In this document: one piece after another, positions 1-9,689 of the stretch | How positions within the stretch are numbered: position 1 is the first letter of the stretch | How the letters are laid out: each line of letters starts with the position of its first letter | Source of the DNA: Euonymus europaeus | Taxonomy: Eukaryota > Streptophyta > Magnoliopsida > Celastrales > Celastraceae | Reading direction: 5' to 3' | Assembly: GCA_963580455.1 (NCBI GenBank) | Contig: OY756972.1 | Span: 17,251,001-17,315,000 of the forward strand | DNA length: 64,000 nt | Translations under genes and position numbers: made by a program | The notes under the pieces: model-generated | What the model saw: only the letters and a program-made list of their open reading frames with translations | The model's database searches: none | Told to the model about the DNA's origin: nothing

Positions 1-1854
1 ACTCCAGAAGAGCATATTTCTCCTGTAGAGATTACTCCTGAAGAGAATAAACTTATTGAATCCCAACATTCTGAAAAAATATCTCTTGAAGAGATACAAG
101 TACCTGATGATGAAAATAATGAGCGCTCAATAACTCATAAAGAAATTTGGGATAGAAGTAAGATTATTGTTGACGATATATTTGCATATGCAGTTGCTAC
201 AGACATTACCAAAAGTAATGAGGATTCTGAGCCTAAATCCGTTGATGAATGTCGACATAGAAGTGATTGGCCTAAATGGCAAGAAGCTATGAAAGCAGAA
301 CTAAATTCTCTATCAAAAAGAGAAGTTTTTGGACCTGTAGTCCAGACACCAGAAGGTGTTCAACCAGTAGGATTCAAATGGGTGTTTGTGCGCAAGAGAA
401 ATGAGAATAATGAGATTACTCGTTATAAAGCGAGACTCGTAGCACAAGGTTTCTCGCAGAGACCAGGAATTGATTATGATGAAACATATTCTCCTGTCAT
501 GGATGGAATTACTTTTAGATTCTTAATTGGCCTAACGGTAGCTAAACGATTGACTATGCGTCTTATGGACGTAGTGACAGCTTATTTATATGGATCATTG
601 GATAGTGAAATTTATATGAAAATCCCTGAAGGATTTCGGTTGCCTGAAGCAAAACCTAGAGGATTGTGTTCAATCAAACTCCAGCGTTCACTATATGGAT
701 TAAAACAATCCGGGCGCATGTGGTATAATCGATTGAGTGAATATCTTATTAGAGAAGAATTTACGAATGATCCAATTTGTCCATGCGTATTTATTAAAAA
801 GTCAGAATCTGGATTTGTTATAATCGCTGTTTATGTTGATGACTTAAATTTAATTGGGACTCCTGAAGAGCTCACTAAAGCTGCTGATTATTTAAAAGCA
901 GAATTTGAGATGAAAGATCTAGGAAAGACAAAATATTGTCTTGGTCTTCAGATCGAACATTTGAGTAATGGTATCTTTCTTCATCAATCTACTTATACCG
1001 AAAAAGTATTAAAGCAGTTCTACATGGATAAGGTACATCCTTTGAGTTCTCCAATGGTAGTTCGTGCACTTGATGTAAAGAAAGATCTATTTCGACCTCA
1101 AGATGAGGGGGAGGCATTACTTGGTCCAGAAGTACCATATTTGAGTGCAATTGGATCTTTGATGTATTTAGCCAATTGTACTAGACCAGATATTGCATTT
1201 CCTGTGAATTTGTTGGCCAGATATAGTTCTGCTCCTACTCGACGTCATTGGAATGGAGTTAAACATATCATGCGTTATCTGCGAGGAACAACCGACTTGG
1301 GTTTATTCTACTCATCAGATCTCAAGTCTCAGTTGGTTGGATATGCAGATGCCGGTTATTTATCCGATCCTCACAATGCCAAGTCTCAGACTGGTTACGT
1401 ATTTCTTTTTGGAAATACTGCTATTTCTTGGAAATCAGTTAAACAAACACTCACAGCAACTTCTTCCAATCATTCTGAGATAGTGGCGATTTACGAAGCT
1501 AGTCGGGAATGCGTATGGCTGAGAGGAATGATTTCTCATATTCAAGAGAAGTGTGGATTACAATCTGTTAAAAGTATCCCAACGGTAGTCTATGAAGACA
1601 ATGCTGCTTGTATAGCTCAGCTCCGCGGAGGATACATAAAAGGTGACAGGACTAAACACATCTCCCCGAAATTCTTCAGTACACATGAGTTCCAGAAGAG
1701 TGGTGATATAGATGTTCAACAAGTTCGTTCTTGTGATAATCTAGCAGATTTATTCACTAAAGCGTTACCACCTACAACATTCAAGAAGTTGGTCTATAAG
1801 ATTGGTATGCGGAAACTCCAAGATCTTCTTGCATCAGGGGGAGTAAAGACATAA
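1..1854 (+). CDS. Ty1/copia polyprotein, C-terminal part (reverse transcriptase and RNase H)
   Basis: The frame is open from base 1, so the gene is cut by the window edge and the ATG at 289 is internal. From about 289 it is a copia-type reverse transcriptase (RVT_2): 'GFKWVFVRKRN' followed by 'YKARLVAQGFSQRPGIDY', the catalytic 'YVDD' near 835, and 'LYGLKQSGRMWY'. It continues into the copia RNase H with 'GYADAGYLSD', 'SWKSVKQT' and 'VYEDNAACI'. The segment before 289 is the variable linker that normally joins integrase to RT. The stop at 1852 lies about 230 bases before the polypurine tract, the usual distance. No stop or frameshift interrupts the frame, so the insertion is fairly young or recently active. 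In the family the product copies element RNA into DNA inside cytoplasmic virus-like particles. Gag, protease and integrase would lie to the left of the window. Confidence 0.93.
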   Translation, partial: TPEEHISPVEITPEENKLIESQHSEKISLEEIQVPDDENNERSITHKEIWDRSKIIVDDIFAYAVATDITKSNEDSEPKSVDECRHRSDWPKWQEAMKAELNSLSKREVFGPVVQTPEGVQPVGFKWVFVRKRNENNEITRYKARLVAQGFSQRPGIDYDETYSPVMDGITFRFLIGLTVAKRLTMRLMDVVTAYLYGSLDSEIYMKIPEGFRLPEAKPRGLCSIKLQRSLYGLKQSGRMWYNRLSEYLIREEFTNDPICPCVFIKKSESGFVIIAVYVDDLNLIGTPEELTKAADYLKAEFEMKDLGKTKYCLGLQIEHLSNGIFLHQSTYTEKVLKQFYMDKVHPLSSPMVVRALDVKKDLFRPQDEGEALLGPEVPYLSAIGSLMYLANCTRPDIAFPVNLLARYSSAPTRRHWNGVKHIMRYLRGTTDLGLFYSSDLKSQLVGYADAGYLSDPHNAKSQTGYVFLFGNTAISWKSVKQTLTATSSNHSEIVAIYEASRECVWLRGMISHIQEKCGLQSVKSIPTVVYEDNAACIAQLRGGYIKGDRTKHISPKFFSTHEFQKSGDIDVQQVRSCDNLADLFTKALPPTTFKKLVYKIGMRKLQDLLASGGVKT

Positions 1855-1870
1855 AGACAGTGATATTGAT

Positions 1871-2048
1871 TGTACTCTTTTTCCTTCGACCAATGGTTTT
1901 TTCCCACAGGGTTTTCCTTGGCAAGGTTTTAACGAGGCAGTCTTCTCACTGATCTCACTGAGTTGCTATACAAGAATGATGTACTCTTTTTCCTTCATTA
2001 AGGTTTTTATCCCATTGGGTTTTTCCTTAGTAAGGTTTTAATGAGGCA
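1871..2048 (+). repeat. Two imperfect direct repeats between copia stop codon and polypurine tract
   Basis: A block of about 68 bases starting 'TGTACTCTTTTTCCTTC' and ending 'AGGTTTTAA.GAGGCA' occurs at 1871-1940 and again at 1980-2048, differing at roughly a quarter of positions. Such paired T-rich blocks are common just before the polypurine tract of plant copia elements. Their role is unknown to me. Confidence 0.7.
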
Positions 2049-2070
2049 TACTCTTTGTATACGTGATCAT

Positions 2071-2081
2071 CCAAGGGGGAG
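2071..2081 (+). other. Polypurine tract of the copia element
   Basis: 'AAGGGGGAG' directly abuts the first TG of the LTR. In the family this tract primes plus-strand DNA synthesis. Confidence 0.7.
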
Positions 2082-2500
2082 TGTTGTAAATGTCAAAAAA
2101 CATTTACTTAATGTGGATGATACACTTTACCAACTCAACCACTAATCCATCCAAATATATTAATTATGTTATACACCTAATGGACATATTTTAATAGTAG
2201 TGGATGGAGTGTTACACACCTAATAGACATGATTTAATAGTGGTGGATGAGATATTAGAATTAGTGGAGAAAATGCAATTAGCATTTATTGTATTAGTTG
2301 ATTTAGGTGAGTTTTTGCACTATAAATAGGTGCTTAAACTTCATACTTTGTACACATCAATTGAAGAAAGTATTCTCTCATTTCTATCTTATTTCTATCT
2401 ATTCAATTCTCTCCAAATATTATTCTAAATATTATTCTTATAATACAAGATTCCTTAATCTTGATTTTGGGAATTATTTAATTCCTTGTTTTTCACAACA
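2082..2500 (+). mobile_element. 3' LTR of the copia element
   Basis: It begins TGTTG right after the polypurine tract and the first good matching end is CAACA at 2496-2500, giving a 419-bp LTR with 5-bp terminal inverted repeats. A TATA box ('CTATAAATAGG') at 2320-2330 and T/C-rich sequence after it suit an LTR promoter. The 5' LTR is outside the window, so the right border and the target duplication cannot be confirmed. Confidence 0.7.
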
Positions 2501-3464
2501 ATTCTTGATTTCTTTTTTTTCAATTTTCATCTCAGCACTAGTCGAAGATCTATCATTGCATGCATGACAAGTCACATTTGGCTTTTTTTGAAAATATTGT
2601 TCTAAGCTTGTTCTTGATGTCTAATTAATTAATCGTGCAATTATTTTATAGTTTTATGTATTTATTATTTTATCATCTCTTTAAATTACATTTTTATTAA
2701 AAATAATGCGTGTACAACTTCACAACTACAATCTCATAACAGGACCTATGATGATAAACGAGGAGGTTTTCGAGGAACCCTAGCCTCCCAATCCTAATTT
2801 AGGATAAATATTGTTGGTTATTTTATTTTATAGCAATACCACCCTTAATAGGGTCACATCCAATGGTTGAATGTGAAAATTAGCAAATAAACAAATGAAG
2901 TTAATAAGGCAAGAGAGAAACAAATAATACTATTAATATAGTGCACGGTCGTGCACGTAACGTAATGTAATGAAATCTTGGAATCTACATACCAGTACAT
3001 AAAAATAATGTATATGATCAATTTAAGATGAAATTTCATTTCATTGTCAACGAAGCTCTTAAATTTATTATTTATTATTTTATATATTCATAATAAATTC
3101 CTTTATTTTTTGAAATTACATTGTTATTAAAAACAATATAATTAAACAATGAAATTTACATATCTCACGTATTAGTACACAAAAACAATGTATTTGATCA
3201 ATTAATGGTGAAATTTCATTTTGATATATATCACTCATAAAACCGATAGAATTGGCCAAATGTATCATGAAAATGTGTATTTTCTTTATTCAAGAAATTA
3301 TATTGTATTATATATTCAAAATGAAATTACATTGTTTTTAAAATAAAATAATTCAAAAATAATATAATTAAGAATAACTTAATAAAACCTATCAATAATA
3401 GATTTTATTGGAAAGATATTTAAGTTATGATTTTTGGACGTGTAATTTTTTTTAAATCCAACAT
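2501..3464. other. AT-rich intergenic DNA with degenerate direct repeats
   Basis: No gene seen. A block of about 140 bases containing 'AAAAATAATGTATATGATCAA' and 'GATGAAATTTCATT' near 2996-3045 recurs as a diverged copy at about 3175-3227, with a weaker third trace near 3300. This suggests an old tandem duplication. Confidence 0.5.
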
Positions 3465-4070
3465 ATAATTAAAGGGTAAATTAGACTTAGGTCCAAATTT
3501 ACTAATTTTTAAGAGTAAAAGGATAGCTGAATTTTTTTTGTTAGTTAAGGTCCAGCTGATTTTTAAATTTATTGAATTAAGGACAAAACTTGAAATTACA
3601 GATTTGTCATTGTTATTCCAATCAAATATGATTGAAAACTTATTTTTCGCGTTGCGGATGCTTACAGTTTTGGATTGAGGAGAAGCCAGTGGCGTTAGAA
3701 TCGTGAGGTCGAGACAAATCCAACTCCATTGGCCTTGCCAAGATTCGACATCGAAAACTGTCGATTCGAGACAAAACGTTCATAACACATTTTGTCTCAA
3801 TCCGATCGTTTCTCATGCCAGATTGAGGTGAGATCAATGACGTTAGAATCGTTAGGCCAAGACAAATCCAACGCCACTAGACTTGTCGAGATCCGACATT
3901 GAAAATTTCCAAATCAAGGAAAAATAATCGGCACCAATCAGAACGTGTTTTACCTTGATCTGGCCGTTTCTGGAGACGGATCGAGACGAGACCGGTGGCT
4001 TTGAATTCATCTTAGTCGGGCAATTCCAACGTCTCTGGTCTCGCCTCAATTAGTCATCGGAAAGTGATTA

Positions 4071-4324
4071 TGTAACGACCCACCCCAGTCGCTACTGGTT
4101 GGCCGGGCCCATGGACCACTACCCCCAACCCCTCTCCTGTCGCACAGGTGGGTTGTTGCATGATTCGAACTCACGACCTCATGCCTTTAACATAGGGGCC
4201 GCGACCAACTATGTCACCAACCCCTCTCCTGTCGCACAGGCGGGTTGTTGGAGACAGGACTCGACCCCTCGACCTCCCTTTAACATAGGGACCGCGTCCA
4301 ACTATGTCACCAACTAAGCCATGT
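4071..4324 (-). mobile_element. tRNA-derived SINE-like copy, rearranged
   Basis: Read on the minus strand this has the same sequence as the arms of the palindrome at 4369-4684, ending 'GGGTGGGTCGTTACA', but with an internal duplication: the segment with 'CCCTCTCCTGTCGCACAGG' appears twice (about 4125-4150 and 4218-4243). It is the third copy of the same unit within 620 bases. Confidence 0.6.
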
Positions 4325-4368
4325 CACGAGGCCGCTGTGTGCGCTCTGATATAAAAAGGCAGTTTTTA

Positions 4369-4684
4369 TGTAACGACCCACCCCAGTCGCTACTGGTTGG
4401 CCGGGCCCATGGACCACTACCCCCAACCCCTCTCCTGTCGCACAGGTGGGTTGTTGCATGATTCGAACTCACGACCTCATGCCTTTAACATAGGGGCCGC
4501 GCCTCACTATGTCACCAACTAAGCCATGGCTTAGTTGGTGACATAGTGAGGCGCGGCCCCTATGTTAAAGGCATGAGGTCGTGAGTTCGAATCATGCAAC
4601 AACCCACCTGTGCGACAGGAGAGGGGTTGGGGGTAGTGGTCCATGGGCCCGGCCAACCAGTAGCGACTGGGGTGGGTCGTTACA
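4369..4684. repeat. Perfect 316-bp palindrome made of two head-to-head SINE-like units
   Basis: The arms 4369-4526 and 4527-4684 are exact reverse complements with no spacer; the centre is GCCATGGC at 4523-4530. Each 158-bp arm, read outward from the centre, has a good RNA polymerase III A box ('TGGCTTAGTTGGT') and a B box ('GAGTTCGAATC') about 50 bases on, the layout of a tRNA-derived SINE, and ends '...GGTGGGTCGTTACA'. A single-stranded copy would fold into a 158-bp hairpin. The identity means either a very recent event or gene-conversion-like copying of one arm from the other. Confidence 0.92.
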
Positions 4685-4839
4685 GATTACCTGGTCAAAA
4701 AATATTTTCGAAGCTTCTACAGAGAAAAATAGCACTGTACATTTTATGATGATATTATTGGCCCATCATTTAGGTATTGCTTTAATTGCTTCCAATGGTA
4801 AGAATTTGTTGGATTTAGTGAATCTGAACTTTCTAGTTC

Positions 4840-5900
4840 ATCACTTGGGACATAGGTTTTTAATAGCGAATCTGGGTTTTGATCTGTCGAATAGAGAAAA
4901 AATAATTCTACTAGAAAAAAAAAGTTTTAACCAATTTTGGAAGTTTAAACCCCGGTGTTTAAGGTATCCGAGCCCATTGGGTTTAGTAGTTAGGACCCTA
5001 GGGTTTAACGAATCAGAGCTTTGAGGTTTATCACTTGGGACATAAAGGTTTAGTAGTGAATCTGTGCTTTGGGTCTGTCAAATAGAGAAAAAAATTACAA
5101 AGAAAAAAGAATTGTACAGAGAAATAAAGATTTTACAAAGAAATATAGGTTATAAAGAGAACAAGAGTTATACACTAACAATATAACGAAAAAATGTGAT
5201 TTCATATTTTTTTGCCTGGCTTTTATGTCGGAACCTTGGGTTCATCGCTTGGGACATATAATTTTAGTATTGAATCCGAGCTTTGAGTCTATTGTATAGA
5301 GAAAAATATATTTTATGAAGAGAAAGTGATTCTAAAGATAAATAAAGGTTCTACAAAGAAATATAGGTTAAAGAGTTCTATAGAGAAATAAAAGTTCTAC
5401 AGAGAAATATAATTTATAAAGAGAAAAGGAGTTATGCACTAGTAGTAGAAAGAAAATTGTGATTTCATATTTTTTGGTCTGACTTTTATGTCTGAACCTT
5501 GGGACATATGGTTTTAGTATTGAATCCGAGCTTTGAGCTATTGTATAAAGAAAAAATGATTCTAAAGATAAATAAAGATTCTACGGAGAAATATATGTTC
5601 TATAAAGAAAAAGAGTTCTACAAAGAAATAAAGATTCTACAGAGAAATATAGGTTATAAAGGGAAAAAACAGTTATGCACTAGCAGTAGAACGAAAACTA
5701 TGATTTCATATTTTTTTGCCTTACTTTTATGTTTGAACTTTGGGACATAGAGTTTTAGTATTGAATACGAGTTTTGGGTCAATTGCATAGAGAAAAATAT
5801 ATTTTACAGAGAAAAAGTGATTCTAAAGATAAATAAAGGTTTTACTGAGAAATATAAGTTATACAGGGAAAAAAAGTTTTAAAACTATGATTTCATATTT
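4840..5900. repeat. Degenerate tandem array, about five units of roughly 190-250 bp
   Basis: Units start with 'CTTGGGACATA' near 4845, 5033, 5249, 5502 and 5742 (the last as CTTTGGGACATA). Each then has 'TTTTAGTATTGAATCCGAG', a purine-rich stretch of 'TACAGAGAAATATAGG' type, and 'TGATTTCATATTTTTT'. Units differ in length by loss or gain of the purine-rich piece. No coding potential. Confidence 0.75.
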
Positions 5901-6485
5901 TTTAGCCTAACCTTTTTGTCCGAAAACCAAAATGATCGTCGTTGGTCTTAAAAGAAGCGCAACTATGAGAGGAGTAGAGCCCAACCTATGGCAGCCAGAA
6001 CAGAGGTCCATAGCAGCCGGAAAGCCACCGCGAAGCTTCGACGACGCCCCAAAACTTCATTTCATTGCTGAAACTGTTTCTGATGTTGGATGGAGGTAAG
6101 ACTAGTGGAGTTGGAATCATTTCGCCGATACGAATCCAACGCCACTCGTATCGCTTCAATCCGATGTCAGAAATGTCCAGATCGAGGCAAAATGTGTTTC
6201 GAATGTTTTGCCTCGATCCGACATTTTCCGGCGACGGATTGAGTAGAGACCACCATCGTTGGACTCCTCTCGACGATACAATTTCAACGGCAGTGGTCTC
6301 TCTTTGATCAGATGTCGGGAAGAGTAAATATTATTGTCGAAGATGAAGACCGCGTATAATGAATGAGAGGGATAGTTTGGGTAGTTTAATTATTTTGTCC
6401 TTATTTCTAATTTTTAAAATGAATTTGACCTCCTCCTAAAATTTAATATGATTATGTCCTTTTATCTAATTTGCCCATAATTAAA

Positions 6486-7012
6486 TAGATAAACTATTTT
6501 AAATTTTGTTTTGAAAAAAAAATAATTTAAAAATTGTGATGTCGGATGGAGTGTCATCAATGTCATGTGTATATAAATTGGGCCATAAATACTTGCCCTA
6601 TTTGGTGAGTGTTAAAAAAGGCAATTGTCAAATACACATTTATTTTTTACTAAATATACACAATGATTTGACATGAACTTAACACATTGATTTGACAATA
6701 AATATTTTTAAATTTTGAATCATTAGACACTTATTAGTCACGTAGGCCCACTTTTATATCACCACAACAGGCACACATTAGATTAACATAACCAAACAAC
6801 ATATTAACCCTAATTTGAAGTTTGAACCGTGGTTTTCATCTTTCTATGGTAAACAATACATGTATGGTTCAACTTAAACTTTTATTCTACAATTTCTAAA
6901 TGGGACTTGTTTGACAATCACTATTTACTCGTTGGAGAACAAGTCTTGGAAGAAATATTTGGAACAAAATTTCAAATACTATTGCTTCGTCTTCTATAAT
7001 TGGAAGTTGAAA
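6486..7012. other. AT-rich spacer, nothing recognised
   Basis: No gene, repeat family or promoter could be supported here, except that it would be the 3' side of the minus-strand gene fragment at 7013-7537. Confidence 0.5.
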
Positions 7013-7537
7013 CTATTCTTTAAGTTTGAAAGGACAATCAAGTTTTTTCGTTCCTGTTCGCTTTGTGAAGGTTTTCTTCCTTTTGTAAATGCCACTACGA
7101 TCGCATTGCAACAATAATGATAAGCTCGATGAGCTTCTAGTAATGAGGATGAATCCCAAATTATGCCTTATTGCTTGAACCCAATCAATCAATGATTGAC
7201 GTGAATCGAACACCTAAAAATAATTCATAAATGTTATAAATTGAAACAAGTTTGCTAAAGATATTCAAAATAGAAGATATATTATTTCCCTAGTTGTTTT
7301 ACTGTTTCGGTTAAAAATTGATTTGTAACGTCAACTTCAATTTTCTCTTCACAATCGCCCGAAAGTTCTTCTTTTTCAAATTCATTTCTGATAGTACAAT
7401 CCTATCAATAAAAAATTTCACTCGAGTATATGTAACTAATCAAAATATTCATTATCTATATTTACCTGATCACTAGAAACACTACTTGACAATCATAGAT
7501 CTTGGGCCCAAGCTCTCATTTCTTCCAAATGGTCCAT
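7013..7537 (-). pseudogene. FAR1/MULE-transposase-type gene fragment, three exons
   Basis: Three exons in one phase can be read on the minus strand: 7537-7466 from ATG ('MDHLEEMRAWAQDL', then TGA, then 'LSSSVSSDQ') with donor CAG|GTAAAT; 7401-7303 ('DCTIRNEFEKEEL...TNQFLTET') with acceptor TAG and donor ACA|GTAAAA; 7213-7013 ('VFDSRQSLIDWVQAI', 'LLLQCDRSGIYKRKK', 'KKLDCPFKLKE', stop). The last exon resembles the start of the FAR1-type DNA-binding region of FAR1-related proteins and many plant MULE transposases (family pattern: F.SR..L..WV, C...G.Y...K, CPFKL). One in-frame TGA in exon 1 and loss of everything after the first domain mark it as a pseudogene or truncated element gene. The splice sites and TATA box are preserved. 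It could be a small derived host gene instead. Confidence 0.6.
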
Positions 7538-7588
7538 ATCCGCAAGGATAAAAATTGAGTAAGATGCTAAGAGCAAAGTTAATAAGTT

Positions 7589-7612
7589 AGAGAGAGAGAG
7601 AGAGAGAGAGAG
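7589..7612. repeat. (AG)n microsatellite
   Basis: About 12 AG units. On the minus strand it lies in the inferred 5' leader of the FAR1-type fragment as a CT run, a common place for such repeats in plant genes. Confidence 0.95.
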
Positions 7613-7668
7613 AAAGTGTGTGTGAGAATTGAGATTGAGAAGTGAGAATTGAGAGTGTGATATTGTGT

Positions 7669-7680
7669 CCTATTTATAGC
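7669..7680 (-). promoter_or_regulatory. TATA box upstream of the FAR1-type fragment
   Basis: Minus-strand 'GCTATAAATAGG' is a near-ideal plant TATA box, about 135 bases before the ATG at 7537, with a pyrimidine-rich leader between. Confidence 0.6.
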
Positions 7681-7844
7681 TGGAAGAATCCAACCGTTAT
7701 TAAAGGCTTAGTTATAGCCAACGGTCAAATGTATAGCAAATAGTCACACATAGTCTAACTGTGTATGCAACATTTCATGATAGCTAGTGTATGACTATAC
7801 TAGCATGTAACGTATACTAGAACCATTCAATTTCTTATTATCCT

Positions 7845-8820
7845 TGTTGAGGTCATTAATAATCCTATTTTAACGAAACTAGTCGTTCATGTTTGAGCTA
7901 GTCTTTAGTCAGGATTCATGTCTAGGACTATTAGACATGGATTGATTCTATTTTCCTTAGTTCTCTCTTTCATTTGCATTGTAAGGCTACTTAATGCCAT
8001 TTTTGTTTAATCAAATAAGATGAGATTCTCCCAGGTCGTTTGCTCAATATAAACTTTTTTTGGAGAGGCTTATTGGTTACACTGACAGTGATTATGCAGG
8101 AGACCAAGATGACAGGAAAAGCACTTCAGAATATATATTTATGATAAGCTCAACTGCAGTGTCATGGTCCTCCAAGAAACAACATGTAGTCACACTATCC
8201 ACCACTGAAGCTGAGTTTATAGCTGCAGCCTCGAGTGCTTGTCAATTAGTTTGGTTTAGAAGGATTTTATAGGAGCTTGCTCATGTTCAATGTGAGTCAA
8301 CAATAGTGTATTGCGACAACAGTTCTGCAATTAAATTATCAAAGAATCCAGTGATGCACAATCGGAGTAAGCACATAGATGTTTGATTTCATTTTCTTTT
8401 TAAGCTTACCAAGGATGAGATTGTTCAGTTGGTTCATTGTCATACTCATGAAAAAATTGCAGATATCATGACAAAACCTTTGACGCTTGATTTGTTCTTA
8501 AAGATGCGTGGACTGCTGGGTGTATGTTCACATCGAGGTATAAACTGATTATCAATGATATTCAATTTAAGGGAGAATGTCGAAGTTGTTAATAATCCTA
8601 TTTTAATGGAACTAGTCGTTTATGTTTGAGCTAGTATTTAGCCAGGAATCAAGTCTAGAAATGTTAGACATGGACTAATTCTGTTTTCCTTATTTCTCTC
8701 TTTCAATTGCATTGTAAGGCTACTTAATGCCATTTTGTGTTTAATAAAATAATGTGAGATTCTCCCAGATCATTTGCTCAATATCAAACCTTTGTTGGGT
8801 GTTCATTCTTGTTTCTAACA
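7845..8820 (+). mobile_element. Internally deleted Ty1/copia element (two LTRs around an RNase H remnant)
   Basis: A direct repeat at 7845-8055 and 8579-8820 (shared 'TTAATAATCCTATTTTAA', 'CATTGTAAGGCTACTTAATG', 'GAGATTCTCCCAG') begins TG; the right copy ends CA at 8820 and follows a short polypurine stretch 'AAGGGAGAA'. The left LTR lacks its last 25-35 bases and joins directly to RNase H sequence, so almost all of gag-pol is gone in one deletion. Flanks are ATCCT (7840-7844) and ATTCT (8821-8825), a 5-bp duplication with one change. Confidence 0.8.
8060..8548 (+). pseudogene. Copia RNase H remnant
   Basis: The frame opens 'GYTDSDYAGDQDDRKSTS', then 'AVSWSSKKQHVVTLSTTEAE' and 'CQLVWFRRIL' before a TAG at 8270; beyond it are 'VYCDNSSAIKLSKNP', 'NRSKHID', another stop and 'HEKIADIMTKPL'. 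These are the standard copia RNase H motifs in order. At least two in-frame stops disable it. Confidence 0.88.
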
Positions 8821-9689
8821 ATTCTTTCATTGGATGAAGAAGCAACTTTTTGAATCATTATCACACATGCTTTGTAGTAATAAAGTGAAAAAGTGGTTAC
8901 AACATGTTGATTGACGTTTGACATTGACGTGTTGTACTCTAATGTGCATTTAGGGAAAAAAATGATGTCCATTTAGATGGACTAGTTAAAAAATGCTGGA
9001 GTGTTAAAAAGATGTTAAATCGCCGCATGCAATGTAAATAATTACAGACACACTTTTGCTTGTCACGCACAGTTGAGACAGTGGATTTTACGTGCGCATT
9101 TACATGGCTCCTTCTCCGACATGTAATAGTGATGCATGTGCACCGATCATAAAGTCACATTATAGGGAACCTTTTGTTCTCTCTCTCGCCTAAAGTAAGG
9201 TATATTAATGTTCATATTTAATTTTGTTCATTACATGTCACATACTTGGGCTAAATTAATCTTGCTATAAGCCTTTTTTACATAAAAGGAAAATGGTTAG
9301 TGATATTTGAGCTAAATAGTGATATATATATATATATAGACACACACAGACCGTTTTTGGTTAGAGCGTGTATATATATATATATATATAGGAGATTCAC
9401 CGGTAAGTTCTTTAATAAAAATGTGTATTGTATTTACTACCTCTAATTTTTTAATATTTCAAAACATCCTTTAAATGATTCCAGACAAAACTACTCTTAT
9501 TTTAATAAATCCTTATGTGCATGACATATGCTGACATCATCATATTATTTTATTTCTTTTAAGTTTAAAAAAGTTTTATCTCTCAAAATATAAGTTGGAT
9601 TTTTTTTAAAAAAAATAGATTCATAATTAGCACGAAAAACTCTTTCCAATGAGACTCATGATCGATATGTTTAAATGTTTATTCGTTAA
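8821..9689. other. Intergenic DNA with TA microsatellites
   Basis: No gene seen. (TA)n runs lie at 9321-9339 and 9370-9391, separated by a short CA-rich piece. Confidence 0.6.

Larger units (their letters stand above)
3474..6476. mobile_element. Non-autonomous Mutator-like element (MULE)
   Basis: The ends are inverted: left 'GGGTAAATTAGACTTAGGTC', right (reverse complement) 'GGGCAAATTAGATAAAAGGAC' with weaker similarity continuing for about 100 bases. A perfect 9-bp direct duplication, ATAATTAAA, lies at 3465-3473 and 6477-6485, the size expected for Mutator transposition. No transposase is visible inside. Instead it contains subterminal blocks with 'GGCGTTAGAATCGT' and 'CAACGCCACT' in both halves, a cluster of SINE-like sequences (4071-4684) and a degenerate tandem array (4840-5900). 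The element must be mobilised in trans, if at all. Confidence 0.8.

Noticed and set aside
4527..4684. A tRNA gene
   Set aside because: A and B boxes are present, but no cloverleaf with acceptor and anticodon stems can be drawn. A SINE fits better.
4099..5024. Open frames across the SINE cluster and tandem array
   Set aside because: They start at non-ATG codons or run through repeats and show no known domain.
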